Source: Ectothiorhodospiraceae bacterium (lineage in GTDB: Bacteria; Pseudomonadota; Gammaproteobacteria; Nitrococcales; Aquisalimonadaceae). From it: 64,000 nt of DNA. Shown here piece after piece: positions 31,499 to 40,347 of the stretch; positions within the stretch are counted from its first letter, which is position 1, and each line of letters opens with the position of its first letter. A model generated the notes under the pieces. The model ran no database searches and was not told the DNA's origin. It worked only from the letters and a program-made list of their open reading frames with translations. The stretch covers positions 1 to 64,000 of the forward strand of contig JAFIFU010000012.1 of assembly GCA_020831885.1 (NCBI GenBank), in the 5' to 3' direction. The position numbers were made by a program, and so were the translations under genes.

Positions 31499-32230
31499 AT
31501 GCCAACGCATGCCAATGTCAATCCGTCCGAGGTGGCCAAATTCGAGGCCTCGGCCAGCCGTTGGTGGGATCCGGAAGGCGAATTCCGCCCGCTGCACGAT
31601 ATCAATCCCCTGCGGCTGGGTTACATCGAATCCTGGGCGGAGCTCGATGGGCAGGCAGTCCTGGACGTGGGCTGCGGCGGCGGCATCCTGGCGGAGAGCA
31701 TGGCGCTGAAGGGCGCGGACGTGACCGGCATCGACATGGGCGAGGCCCCGCTGGGCGTTGCGCGGCTGCACGCGCTGGAGACCGGGGTGGAGATTGCCTA
31801 TCGACGCACCACCGCCGAGGAACTGGCGGAGGAACAGCCGGGCGCCTTCCAGGTGGTGACCTGTATGGAGATGCTGGAGCACGTCCCTGACCCGGCCTCG
31901 GTGGTCCGGGCCTGTGCCCGACTGGCCGCACCGGGGGGCATGGTGTTCTTCTCCACCATCAGCCGCACACCCAAGGCCTACCTGCAGGCCATTATCGGCG
32001 CAGAGTACGTTCTCGGCCTGCTGCCGCGCGGAACCCACGACTACAGCCAGTTCATCCGGCCTGCGGAACTGGGTGCCTGGTGCCGGGACGCCGGGCTGAT
32101 TCTGCGGGACCTGAAAGGCATGAGCTACAATCCGCTGACCCGCCACTACCGCCTCGTCCGCCAGGTGGACGTGAACTACCTGGCCTGTTTCCAGAACCCC
32201 GAAGACGCCGACGGTGAACACCATGGCTGA
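31499..32230 (+). CDS. ubiG: UbiG, ubiquinone biosynthesis O-methyltransferase
   Basis: 243-residue class I SAM methyltransferase for both O-methylations of ubiquinone. N-terminal [23 protein letters not shown] is diagnostic, followed by SAM motif [26 protein letters not shown] and [12 protein letters not shown]. The stop overlaps the start of the next gene. An AT-rich stretch (31430-31470) upstream may hold the promoter, but I could not fix the boxes. Confidence 0.97.
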   Translation: MPTHANVNPSEVAKFEASASRWWDPEGEFRPLHDINPLRLGYIESWAELDGQAVLDVGCGGGILAESMALKGADVTGIDMGEAPLGVARLHALETGVEIAYRRTTAEELAEEQPGAFQVVTCMEMLEHVPDPASVVRACARLAAPGGMVFFSTISRTPKAYLQAIIGAEYVLGLLPRGTHDYSQFIRPAELGAWCRDAGLILRDLKGMSYNPLTRHYRLVRQVDVNYLACFQNPEDADGEHHG

Positions 32231-33026
32231 CACAGCCGCCATTCAGCACGCCTGCGGCATCGGCATCCCGCTGCTGCGGGGCCTCCGCCAGCGTGGCAGC
32301 GCGCCGGCGCGCCCGCAGCAGGGGCTGGACGCGGTTCTGTTCGACCTGGATGGAACCCTGCTGGACACCGCACCGGATCTGATCCACGCGGCCAACCAGT
32401 TGCGCGTGGAACAGGGCCTGGCACCGCTGGACGACAGCGCCTACGGCCCGGTGGTCTCCCACGGCAGCGCGGCGATGATCGAACGGGGTTTCAATCTGTT
32501 GGCGGATGACCCGCGCATGCAGCCCCTGCGGCAGCGCTTCCTTGATCTGTACCGGGCCACGGTAAGCCGCCGCAGCCGCCCCTTCGACGGCATGCCGGAG
32601 CTGCTGGAACAGATTGAGCAACGGGGGCTGCGCTGGGGGATCGTGACCAACAAACCCGGCTGGCTCACCCGTCCGCTGCTGGAGGATCTGGGTCTGGCGG
32701 ACCGGGCCGCCTGCCTGGTATCCGGGGACACTCTGCCTTGCCGCAAGCCCGATCCGGCGCCGGTGCGCCACGCCTGTGAACTGCTCGGTCTGGATCCGGC
32801 GCGGGTGGTTCTGGTGGGCGACGCCATGCGTGACGTGGTCTCCGGCCAGCGTGCCGGCACCGCAACGCTGATCGCCCTGTTCGGCTACATCTGCGCCGAG
32901 GACCGTCCAGCGGACTGGGGGGCGGACGGCCTGATCAGCCATCCGCTGGATCTTCTCACCTGGCTGGATCACCACCGGTCCGGCTCCAAGCCGGCTGCAG
33001 CGGAACCCCGCTCCGGTGCCGCCTGA
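32223..33026 (+). CDS. mupP: HAD-IA phosphatase, probable MupP (phosphoglycolate phosphatase family)
   Basis: 267-residue HAD hydrolase: nucleophile motif [15 protein letters not shown] (about residue 38), [19 protein letters not shown] and [11 protein letters not shown]. The C-terminal [21 protein letters not shown] matches my memory of Pseudomonas MupP, an N-acetylmuramic acid 6-phosphate phosphatase encoded next to ubiG, better than classical Gph. About 35 extra N-terminal residues precede the HAD fold. ATG at 32223 overlaps the ubiG stop by 8 bases. A GTG three codons earlier is an alternative. Confidence 0.82.
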   Translation: MADTAAIQHACGIGIPLLRGLRQRGSAPARPQQGLDAVLFDLDGTLLDTAPDLIHAANQLRVEQGLAPLDDSAYGPVVSHGSAAMIERGFNLLADDPRMQPLRQRFLDLYRATVSRRSRPFDGMPELLEQIEQRGLRWGIVTNKPGWLTRPLLEDLGLADRAACLVSGDTLPCRKPDPAPVRHACELLGLDPARVVLVGDAMRDVVSGQRAGTATLIALFGYICAEDRPADWGADGLISHPLDLLTWLDHHRSGSKPAAAEPRSGAA

Positions 33027-33041
33027 TCCGGCCACGGCCTG

Positions 33042-34334
33042 ATGGCGTTGCCACAGGATCCAACACTGTATGCCCTGATTGCCCTTGCCCTGGCGGTCGG
33101 GCTGATCGCGGGCGGGCTGGTCGCCCGGGCCCGGACCCAGGGCCGGATACGGCGGCTTGAGTCGGACAACGCCGGACTGCGGGCGCGGCTTGAGGCCGAG
33201 CAGCGCATCGCCGAGGAGCGGAAACAGGCCTTCCATACCGCCAGGCAACAGTTGTCGGACAGTTTCCGCGCGCTCTCCGGCGAGGCCTTGCGCAGCAATA
33301 ACGAAGCGTTCCTGCGCCTGGCCCAGGAAAAGCTGCAGCAGTTCCAGGTACAGGCACACGCCGAACTCGGCGCCCGCGAGAAGGCCGTGGAATCCATGGT
33401 GACACCGATCCGCGAGGCACTGAACCGCACCGAGCAGCAGTTGCAGGCGCTGGAGAAGGAACGTCAGAACAGCCAGGGCATGCTGCGGGAACACCTGCAG
33501 CGCATGGCCCTGGACCAGGAACAATTGCGCCGGGAAACGCACAACCTGGTCAAGGCACTTCGCCGTCCGGAGGTCCGGGGCCGCTGGGGCGAACTCACCC
33601 TGCGCCGGCTGGCGGAACTGGCCGGAATGACCGAGCACTGCGACTTCGTGGAACAGACCGGCGTGCGGGGCGACAACGGCCAACAGCGGCCGGACATGGT
33701 GGTACGTCTGCCCAATGGCCGCGAGATCATCGTGGACGCGAAAACACCGCTGGACGCCTATCTGGATGCCATGGAGGCCGGCGACGGGGAATCCCGGGAT
33801 CAGGCGCTGCAACGGCATGCACGAAAGCTGCGCGACCGCGTGCGGGAGCTGGCGGCCAAGGCGTACTGGCAGCAATTCAGCAACACCCCGGACTTCGTCG
33901 TGCTGTTCATCCCCGGAGATCAGTTCCTGAGCGCGGCTCAGGATATGGACCGGGACCTCATGGAATACGCCCTGGAGCAGCGGGTGATTCTGGCCACACC
34001 CTCCACGCTGGTGGCCCTGTTACGCGCCGTGGCCTTCGGCTGGCAGCAGGAGGTGCTGGCGGAGCACGCCGAGCGGATCCGGGAACTGGGTGAACGCCTG
34101 TACGACCGTGTGGGCACATTCACCGAACACCTGGAGCGGGTGGGCCGCAGCCTGGGCAGCTCCGTGGACGCCTACAATCGGGCGGTCGGCTCCCTGGAAC
34201 GCCAGGTGCTCCCCGGCGCCCGCCGCTTCACCGAGTTGGGCCTGCGGCCACGCAAGACGCTGGGCGCCCTGGAGCCACTGGAACAGACCGTTCGTCCGGT
34301 TCAGGCCCCGGAGCGGGACCCGGACAGGCACTGA
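33042..34334 (+). CDS. rmuC: DNA recombination protein RmuC
   Basis: 430 residues: one N-terminal membrane helix (about 8-28), a long coiled coil (about 35-160), then the RmuC domain with RRPEVRGRWGELTLRRLAEL, RPDMVVRLPNGREIIVDAKTPL, PDFVVLFIPGDQF and ATPSTLVALLRAVAFGWQQE. The domain has a restriction-endonuclease-like core, and RmuC limits inversions at short inverted repeats in E. coli. It starts 15 bases after the phosphatase gene, so it is probably in the ubiG operon. Confidence 0.95.
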   Translation: MALPQDPTLYALIALALAVGLIAGGLVARARTQGRIRRLESDNAGLRARLEAEQRIAEERKQAFHTARQQLSDSFRALSGEALRSNNEAFLRLAQEKLQQFQVQAHAELGAREKAVESMVTPIREALNRTEQQLQALEKERQNSQGMLREHLQRMALDQEQLRRETHNLVKALRRPEVRGRWGELTLRRLAELAGMTEHCDFVEQTGVRGDNGQQRPDMVVRLPNGREIIVDAKTPLDAYLDAMEAGDGESRDQALQRHARKLRDRVRELAAKAYWQQFSNTPDFVVLFIPGDQFLSAAQDMDRDLMEYALEQRVILATPSTLVALLRAVAFGWQQEVLAEHAERIRELGERLYDRVGTFTEHLERVGRSLGSSVDAYNRAVGSLERQVLPGARRFTELGLRPRKTLGALEPLEQTVRPVQAPERDPDRH

Positions 34335-34419
34335 GCTTTCGCGAGGCGCGGGCAGGCGTTTTGCACCCGCGGCCCGCTTGTGGTTTCATCCCGGCGACGG
34401 TGCCCCCATGTAGAGAGCC

Positions 34420-35256
34420 ATGGATCCCATCCAGTACTGCCACGAGAAGGCCGCCCCCCCCGGTTCGGGCCCCTACTATGCCATCCGCATGGCGCCCGCC
34501 GAGGCAAGGCCCGGGCTGCTTGCCGCCCATGCTTACCATACGGAAGTCATGGCGATTCCGGTGGAGGTTTCCGACCAGGGGGTGGCCAGCGTGAAGCTCA
34601 ACTGGTGGCGCGAGGAGCTGGACCGGGCGCTGCGGGGCCAGGCCCGCCATCCGGTGGGACGGTTGCTCCAGGAGGCGATCCGGCGCCATGAACTCCCTGA
34701 ACAGCCCCTGCGGCATATCCTGGACGCCGCTGCCATGGATCTGGAATACGGCACCTACCCCAGCTTCCGGGAACTGACGGTTTACTGCCACCACAGCGGT
34801 GGCGCCCTGGCACACCTGCTGGTGGCGGTCTGTGGCTACCGCGACCGGGGGAGTCTGGATTTCGCCCATGATCTGGGCATGGCCTTGACCCTTGACGCCG
34901 GATTGCGCAATCTCCGCCGCGACGCCCACGCCGGCCGCGTCTACCTGCCCCAGGACGAAATGCGCCAGGCCGGTGTGGACCGCACCGCGCTGCTCCAGCA
35001 CGGGACCTCGCCCCCCCTGCGCCGACTGCTGGCGGAGCAGGCAGCCCGGGTGGAGCAGTTCTTTGACCAGGCCGAGCAACGGTTGCCGCCGGAGGACCGG
35101 CACCGGCAACGCAGCCAACTGGTGCTGGCCGCCCTCGCCCGCGCCCTGCTCCGGGAGATGCGCGAGGATGACTTCCCGTTGCTGGAGCAGGCGTACGATA
35201 TGACACCGATCCGCAAGCTGTGGATCGCCTGGCGCACCGCCCGCCGGGCCCGATAG
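34420..35256 (+). CDS. squalene/phytoene synthase family protein lacking key Asp residues
   Basis: 278 residues with the all-alpha isoprenoid-synthase look: GPYYAIRMAPAEARPGLLAAHAY at the N-terminus, WWREELDRALRG, and ALTLDAGLRNLRRDAHAGRVYLPQDEM. The first Asp-rich motif (DDxxD after helix B) is absent, replaced by YHTEVMAIP, and the second is reduced to LRNLRRD. Catalysis of prenyl-diphosphate condensation is therefore doubtful. It resembles NDUFAF6-like proteins, non-catalytic members tied to complex I assembly. No carotenoid or hopanoid genes are nearby. Confidence 0.8.
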   Translation: MDPIQYCHEKAAPPGSGPYYAIRMAPAEARPGLLAAHAYHTEVMAIPVEVSDQGVASVKLNWWREELDRALRGQARHPVGRLLQEAIRRHELPEQPLRHILDAAAMDLEYGTYPSFRELTVYCHHSGGALAHLLVAVCGYRDRGSLDFAHDLGMALTLDAGLRNLRRDAHAGRVYLPQDEMRQAGVDRTALLQHGTSPPLRRLLAEQAARVEQFFDQAEQRLPPEDRHRQRSQLVLAALARALLREMREDDFPLLEQAYDMTPIRKLWIAWRTARRAR

Positions 35257-35282
35257 CCCCCACCCAGGAGGATGCCAAGCGC

Positions 35283-36068
35283 ATGAGCAAGCAGGAAACG
35301 CCCGCAACGGACCGCATTGTGGACCTCCCCCGGGCCACGCCGATCGCGGACCAACAACTCCAGGATCGTGTGATCCTCGTCACCGGCGCGGCCCAGGGAT
35401 TCGGCCGTGCCATCAGCCGGGCCTGCGCAACGGCCGGCGCAACGGTGATCATGCTGGACAAGCAGCTCAAGGCCCTGGAGACCCTGTATGACGAGATCGT
35501 CGCCGCCGGCGGACCGGAACCGGTGATTCACCCGCTGAACCTGGAGGGCGTGGGTCCGGCGGAGTTCCTGGAACTGGCCACCGCCATTGATCAGCACTTC
35601 CGGCGCCTGGACGGCCTGGTGCACAACGCGGCGTTTCTCGGTGAGCTTTCGCCCATGAGCCAGTTCGATCCGGAAATCTGGGCACGGGTGCTGCATACCA
35701 ATATCAATGCGCCTTTTCTTCTCAACCAGGTCTGCCTGCCACTGCTGCAGCGTTCCGATTCCGCCCGTCTGATCTTCATCAGCGATGCCGTCGGGCGACA
35801 GGGGAAGGCATTCTGGGGCGCCTACGGTGCATCCAAGGCCGCGGCGGAGAACATGATGGAAACCCTGGCCCTGGAGCTGGGCAAGGGGCCGGTCCGCGTC
35901 ATGAGCATGGACCCGGGCCCCATGGCCACCGCCATGCGGCGTCATGCCTACCCGGCGGAAGGCCCGGACGGCCAGCCGGCTCCGGAAACGGTGGCGCCGT
36001 GGGTGGTTCACCTGCTCGGCCCGGAGGGGGCCGCTTACCATGGCTGCCGCACCCGGGTACCTGTCTGA
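35283..36068 (+). CDS. short-chain dehydrogenase/reductase, YciK-like
   Basis: 261-residue SDR. Nucleotide motif VTGAAQGFGRAIS (about residue 36), NAA in VHNAAFLGE, catalytic Ser in FISDAVGRQG and YGASK for Tyr and Lys. This matches the YciK group of unassigned substrate. AGGAGG lies 11 bases upstream of the ATG at 35283. A longer in-frame start would overlap the preceding gene. It follows the squalene-synthase-like gene by 26 bases and, as in Pseudomonas, lies downstream of ubiG and mupP. Confidence 0.9.
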   Translation: MSKQETPATDRIVDLPRATPIADQQLQDRVILVTGAAQGFGRAISRACATAGATVIMLDKQLKALETLYDEIVAAGGPEPVIHPLNLEGVGPAEFLELATAIDQHFRRLDGLVHNAAFLGELSPMSQFDPEIWARVLHTNINAPFLLNQVCLPLLQRSDSARLIFISDAVGRQGKAFWGAYGASKAAAENMMETLALELGKGPVRVMSMDPGPMATAMRRHAYPAEGPDGQPAPETVAPWVVHLLGPEGAAYHGCRTRVPV

Positions 36069-36230
36069 AGCGCTGATCGATTCCCTCGTGCCCCAGTATG
36101 GCGCGCAACCCATGACGTGTGTCACAGTACGTGGTGTGGAATTACGGTAAGTTTCGCGAAGTCGCGCTTCCTAAAGGAAATTGGATGGCGTCTTCAAGCT
36201 CAGGGAACGTGCAAGCAGGGAACAAGGATC

Positions 36231-36683
36231 ATGGCCGAAAGTCTCAGCCTCGCAAACGTCATCGAATCGGATTTCAGACTGGCCGCGCTGGAAACCGCCA
36301 GCCCGGAACGGGTTTTCGACGTCTTCAAGCGGCTGACGCTCACCACCGGCCGGGCGGTCTACGGGTGGTCCCCGGACAACGGCCTCTACCGGCTGGGGAC
36401 GGAGCGCATCTTCATTCCGCAAACCCGCAGCGTCGGTGATGCCTTGAGTTACATCGCCGCCAGCCGGCATTACGGCATCTACCTGATGCAGAACCTGGGC
36501 GACAGCCTCTCCAAGCCCAGCGTGCAGCGGGCGGTGAAGCGTATCCTGGAAAAGCAGGACAGTATCCGGCGGCTGGTGATCATGGTGGATGACAGTTGCC
36601 AGGTGCCGGCGGAACTCCGGCCTTACGTGGCACGCATCCGCCACAGTACGGGCAAGCGCCAGGCCAACAGCAACAGCGCCTGA
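36231..36683 (+). CDS. conserved hypothetical, resembles the N-terminal domain of Ycf46-type AAA proteins
   Basis: 150 residues with no signal peptide or membrane helix. RVFDVFKRLTLTTGRAVYGW, NGLYRLG, SVGDALSYIAASRHYGIYLM, LGDSLSKPSVQRAVKRILEK and SIRRLVIMVDDSCQVPAELR recall the non-ATPase front domain of Ycf46-like AAA+ proteins (vvyxWdxxxGL, DPxxALxxI, viLxDfhxfl). No Walker motifs or ATPase part follow, so it is a stand-alone module. AAGG lies 3-6 bases before the ATG at 36231. Function unknown. Confidence 0.65.
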   Translation: MAESLSLANVIESDFRLAALETASPERVFDVFKRLTLTTGRAVYGWSPDNGLYRLGTERIFIPQTRSVGDALSYIAASRHYGIYLMQNLGDSLSKPSVQRAVKRILEKQDSIRRLVIMVDDSCQVPAELRPYVARIRHSTGKRQANSNSA

Positions 36684-36701
36684 GGCCCGGCCACCGTCCG
36701 G

Positions 36702-36734
36702 CGGCATCCCATCGGACGGCAGGGCGGGATGCCG
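36702..36734. terminator. possible shared terminator hairpin between convergent genes
   Basis: CGGCATCCC / GGGATGCCG (36702-36710 and 36726-36734) lies between the convergent hypothetical gene and rluB. A competing stem CCGTCCG / CGGACGG overlaps it. The T tract is poor (GCGGTTTCC), so this is tentative. Confidence 0.35.
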
Positions 36735-36744
36735 GCGGTTTCCG

Positions 36745-37566
36745 TCAGCGCCGGCGCCGCACGCCTCCCGGGCGTCGCTTACGGCCCGGCTTGCGGCGCA
36801 ACTCCGGCTTACCCACCGGCTGCTCCGGATCCAACTCCACGGCCCGGCACAGCGCCGCCACCGCATCACGGTCCAGAAACCGCCATTCCCCCCGGCCCAG
36901 ATTCTTCGGCAGGGTCACTGGTCCATAGGCGACACGGATGAGCCGGCTGACCCTGACTCCCTGGGACTCCCACAACCGGCGGACCTCCCGCTGCCGTCCC
37001 TCGTGCAGGGTGACATGAAACCACTGATTCTCTCCCTGGGCACCGCCGGCCTCGATAGCGTCGAAGCGGGCGGGCCCGTCCTCCAGCTCCACGCCCTGGA
37101 GCAGGCGCCCGATCATGGCCTGATCCACCTCCCCGAAGACACGCACCGCATAGCGCCGCGGCATGCGATAGCCCGGGTGCATGAGCCGGTTGGCCAGTTC
37201 ACCGTCATTGGTGAACAACAGCAGCCCCAGTGTGTTGACGTCCAGGCGTCCGACACTGATCCAGCGCCCCGCACGCAGGCGGGGCAGACTGGAGAACACC
37301 GTGGGCCGGCCCTCCGGGTCGTCGCGGCTGGTGACCTCGCCCACCGGCTTGTGGTACATGATGACCCGGCGGTCCGGCCCGGCCAGTTTGTCCGGCGGGA
37401 CCAGATTCCCGTCCACCCGGATCTTCTCGTGGCCCGTCACCCGATCGCCCACCCGGGCCGGCTCCCCGTTCACCTGGACTCGGCCGGCTGCGATCATGGC
37501 CTCGATCTGCCGGCGGGACCCCAGGCCGGCCCGTGCCAGCACCTTCTGCAGCTTCTCATCACTCAT
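36745..37566 (-). CDS. rluB: 23S rRNA pseudouridine(2605) synthase RluB
   Basis: 273 residues. N-terminal S4 domain (KLQKVLARAGLGSRRQIEAMI) and an RsuA/RluB catalytic domain with Asp109 in GRLDVNTLGLLLFTNDGEL. A basic tail (RRKPGRKRRPGGVRRRR) follows. RluB modifies U2605 of 23S rRNA. RluE/RluF relatives are less likely given the S4 domain, tail and position. It overlaps scpB by 8 bases, the usual scpA-scpB-rluB order. Confidence 0.93.
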   Translation of the reverse strand: MSDEKLQKVLARAGLGSRRQIEAMIAAGRVQVNGEPARVGDRVTGHEKIRVDGNLVPPDKLAGPDRRVIMYHKPVGEVTSRDDPEGRPTVFSSLPRLRAGRWISVGRLDVNTLGLLLFTNDGELANRLMHPGYRMPRRYAVRVFGEVDQAMIGRLLQGVELEDGPARFDAIEAGGAQGENQWFHVTLHEGRQREVRRLWESQGVRVSRLIRVAYGPVTLPKNLGRGEWRFLDRDAVAALCRAVELDPEQPVGKPELRRKPGRKRRPGGVRRRR

Positions 37567-38164
37567 CGGCCGCCTCCGGGACGCCGGGTGCGGAGTCCTC
37601 TTCCGGGAACCGCAGATCCAGCTCCGGATGGACCTTGTCCAGATCCCGCAACTCCATCAGCGTGGGAAGCTGATCCAGGCTGCGCAGATTGAAATAGTCC
37701 AGGAACTGCCGGGAGGTCCCGTACATCGCGGGGCGACCGGGCACATCCCGATGCCCCACCGTCCGTACCCAGCCCCGATCCTGCAGGGTGCGCATGATGG
37801 ACGTGCTCACACTCACCCCACGGATCTCCTCGATCTCACCGCGGGTAACCGGTTGCCGATAGGCGATGATGGCCAGCGTCTCCAGCAGTGCGCGGGAATA
37901 GCGGCCGGGCCGTTCCTCCCAGAGCCGCGACACCCAGCCGGCGTACTGCTCCCGGACCTGGATGCGCCAACCGCTACCCACCTCCACCAGCTCCATGGCC
38001 CGCCCCTCATAGTCCCGGGCCAGCTCCGCCAGCGCCTCCCGCAGGCTGGCACGCTCCGGAGCACCGGCGTCGGCGAACAGGGCCTGCAGGTGGTCCAGGG
38101 ACAGGGGGCTCTCTGCCGCCAGCAGGGCGGCTTCCAGGATGATTTTCAGTTGCGGTTCCGACAT
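37559..38164 (-). CDS. scpB: segregation and condensation protein ScpB
   Basis: 201 residues, two winged-helix domains: KIILEAALLAAESPLSLDHL, ETLAIIAYRQPVTRGEIEEIRGV and GHRDVPGRPAMYGTSRQFLDYFNL. It forms the SMC-ScpAB condensin with ScpA and the SMC at 50995-54516. The start MSEPQLK at 38164 has GGGAGA about 11 bases upstream. The C-terminal end overlaps rluB. Confidence 0.95.
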   Translation of the reverse strand: MSEPQLKIILEAALLAAESPLSLDHLQALFADAGAPERASLREALAELARDYEGRAMELVEVGSGWRIQVREQYAGWVSRLWEERPGRYSRALLETLAIIAYRQPVTRGEIEEIRGVSVSTSIMRTLQDRGWVRTVGHRDVPGRPAMYGTSRQFLDYFNLRSLDQLPTLMELRDLDKVHPELDLRFPEEDSAPGVPEAADE

Positions 38165-38186
38165 CCGGCTCTCATCTCCCTGCGGA

Positions 38187-39002
38187 TCAGGCGCGGGCAC
38201 GCACATAGATGGGGGCGAACGGCTCCGCCTGCACCAGCTCGATCAATGACGCCTTGATCAGTTCCAGCACCGCGAGAAAACTCACCACCACCCCGAGCCG
38301 GCCCTCCTCCGGTCGGAACAGTGCGATGAACGGCGTGAACGTCTCGCTGTTCAGCCGTTCCAGGGTCTGGGACATGCGCTCGCGTACTGACAGCGCTTCC
38401 TTCCGGACATGATGGTGGGTGAACATCTCGGCGCGGCCCAGCACTTCCGCCAGCGCCCCCAGCAGTTCCCGCAGGCTCACGTGGGGCTCCTGCTGCCGTG
38501 GCGCCGCTCCGGGCGCGGGAACGGTGACCGGAAACACATCCCGACCCACCCGGGGCAGGGTGTCCAGATCCTCCCCCGCGGTCTTGTAGCGTTCGTATTC
38601 CTGCAAGCGGCGCACCAGCTCAGCCCGGGGGTCCGTCTCCTCCTCGTCCTCCACGGGAGCCCGCGGCAACAGCATGCGCGATTTGATCTCGGCCAGCATG
38701 GCAGCCATCACCAGGTACTCGGCGGCCAGTTCCAGCCGCAATTCCTTCATCAGCTCCACGTACTCCATGTACTGGCTGGTGATGGCGGCGATGGGGATGT
38801 CCAGGACATCCAGATTCTGGCGGCGTATCAGGTAGAGCAGCAGGTCAAGCGGGCCCTCGAAGGTTTCGAGGAACACCTCCAGGGCGTCGGGTGGAATGTA
38901 GAGATCGCGGGGCAGTTCAGTGACCGGCTCTCCCCGGACCAGGGCCCGCAGCCGGGCCGGGTCATCCCCCAGTCGCTCGACTGCATCCACCTGTTCAGTC
39001 AC
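38187..39002 (-). CDS. scpA: segregation and condensation protein ScpA
   Basis: 271-residue kleisin bridging the SMC heads. The N-terminal part has FEGPLDLLLYLIRRQNLDVLDIPIAAIT, AAEYLVMAAMLAEIKSRMLLP and an acidic linker. The C-terminal winged helix has VSFLAVLELIKASLIELVQ. It lies 13 bases after trpS and 22 bases before scpB. Confidence 0.95.
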   Translation of the reverse strand: MTEQVDAVERLGDDPARLRALVRGEPVTELPRDLYIPPDALEVFLETFEGPLDLLLYLIRRQNLDVLDIPIAAITSQYMEYVELMKELRLELAAEYLVMAAMLAEIKSRMLLPRAPVEDEEETDPRAELVRRLQEYERYKTAGEDLDTLPRVGRDVFPVTVPAPGAAPRQQEPHVSLRELLGALAEVLGRAEMFTHHHVRKEALSVRERMSQTLERLNSETFTPFIALFRPEEGRLGVVVSFLAVLELIKASLIELVQAEPFAPIYVRARA

Positions 39003-39015
39003 GGCACACGCTCAT

Positions 39016-40233
39016 CTATCCGTAGTCCAGCCCCATGGCCCGGCGCACGTCTTCCAGGGTCTCCCGGGCAGCGCTGCGGGCCGCCTCCGTACCCTCCGCC
39101 ACGATGGTCCGCACGGCTTCCGGGTCTTCCTCGTACTCCCGGGCCCGTTGCCGGATCGGCGCCAGTTCGTCCAGCACAGCGGCGATCACCGGTTTCTTGC
39201 AGTCCAGGCAGCCGATGCCGGCCGTGGTGCAGCCCTCGTGGACCCAGTCGCGGGTTTCCTGATCGGAATAGACTTTGTGGAACTCCCAGACAGGGCATTT
39301 TTCCGGTGTCCCCGGATCGTTCCGTCGCACCCGCGCCGGATCGGTGGGCATGGTCCGGATTTTCCGCTCCACCTCCGCCGGTTCGTCCCGCAGCGCAATG
39401 GTGTTGCCGTACGATTTGGACATCTTCTGCCCATCCAGCCCCGGCATCTTCGCCGCCGGGGTCAGCATGGCCCGGGGCTCGGGCAGAATGACCACGCCGC
39501 TTCCATCCAGGTAGCCGTAGAGCCGCTCCCGGTCGGCCAGGGTGATGTTCTGCTGGCCCTGAACCAGGGCGCGCGCCACCTCAAGGGCTTCATGATCACC
39601 CTGCTCCTGGTATTTGCGGCGCAGGCTTTCGTAGAGTTTCTGGTTCTTCTTGCCCATCTTGCGGGCGGCATCCCGCGCCTTGTCCTCGAAATCCGGTTCA
39701 CGACCGAACTGGTGATTGAAGCGCCGCGCGATCTCGCGGGTGAGTTCCACATGCGCCACCTGGTCCTCGCCCACCGGAACAGCGGTGGCGCGATAGATCA
39801 GAATATCCGCTGACTGCAGCAGCGGGTAACCGAGAAATCCGTAGGTGGCCAGGTCTTTCTCCCGCAGCCTCTCCTGCTGATCCTTGTACGTGGGCACACG
39901 CTCCAGCCACCCCAACGGCGTGATCATGGACAACAGCAGGTGCAGCTCGGCATGTTCCGGCACGCGGGACTGGATAAACAGGCGCGCCAACCCCGGATTG
40001 ACGCCGCAGGCCAGCCAGTCAACCAGCAGATCCCAGACGTTGTCGGCAATCACCTCGCGCTCGTCATAATGCGTCGTCAAGGCGTGCCAGTCGGCCACGA
40101 AGAAGAAGCACTCGTATTCCTGCTGCAGTTTCACCCAGTTCTTCAATACCCCGTGGTAGTGCCCCAGGTGCAGTCTACCCGTTGGCCGCATGCCGGAAAG
40201 CACACGACTCTGCCGTGACCCTAGCGAACTCAA
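39016..40233 (-). CDS. trpS: tryptophanyl-tRNA synthetase with four-cysteine motif
   Basis: 405-residue class I synthetase with HLGH (residues 22-25), KMSKS in GLDGQKMSKSYGNT, and MITPLGWLERVPTYKDQ. It is longer than E. coli TrpRS (334) and carries C-x21-C-x6-C-x2-C near the anticodon-binding region (39199-39297), a pattern like that of Thermotoga maritima TrpRS, which holds a 4Fe-4S cluster. The start is taken as TTG at 40233, with GAGGAGG 4 bases upstream. GTG at 40203 or ATG at 40191 have no ribosome site. Confidence 0.93.
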   Translation of the reverse strand: MSSLGSRQSRVLSGMRPTGRLHLGHYHGVLKNWVKLQQEYECFFFVADWHALTTHYDEREVIADNVWDLLVDWLACGVNPGLARLFIQSRVPEHAELHLLLSMITPLGWLERVPTYKDQQERLREKDLATYGFLGYPLLQSADILIYRATAVPVGEDQVAHVELTREIARRFNHQFGREPDFEDKARDAARKMGKKNQKLYESLRRKYQEQGDHEALEVARALVQGQQNITLADRERLYGYLDGSGVVILPEPRAMLTPAAKMPGLDGQKMSKSYGNTIALRDEPAEVERKIRTMPTDPARVRRNDPGTPEKCPVWEFHKVYSDQETRDWVHEGCTTAGIGCLDCKKPVIAAVLDELAPIRQRAREYEEDPEAVRTIVAEGTEAARSAARETLEDVRRAMGLDYG

Positions 40234-40347
40234 TACGCCTCCTCGCTGATGCGTTGCCAAGAAAGACCCCCACGCCTCACGATGCCAGGCACGGACGCCG
40301 CTGGCCGGTGATGATACCCCAGATTCCCGGCGCCGGCAGCGCCGCGG

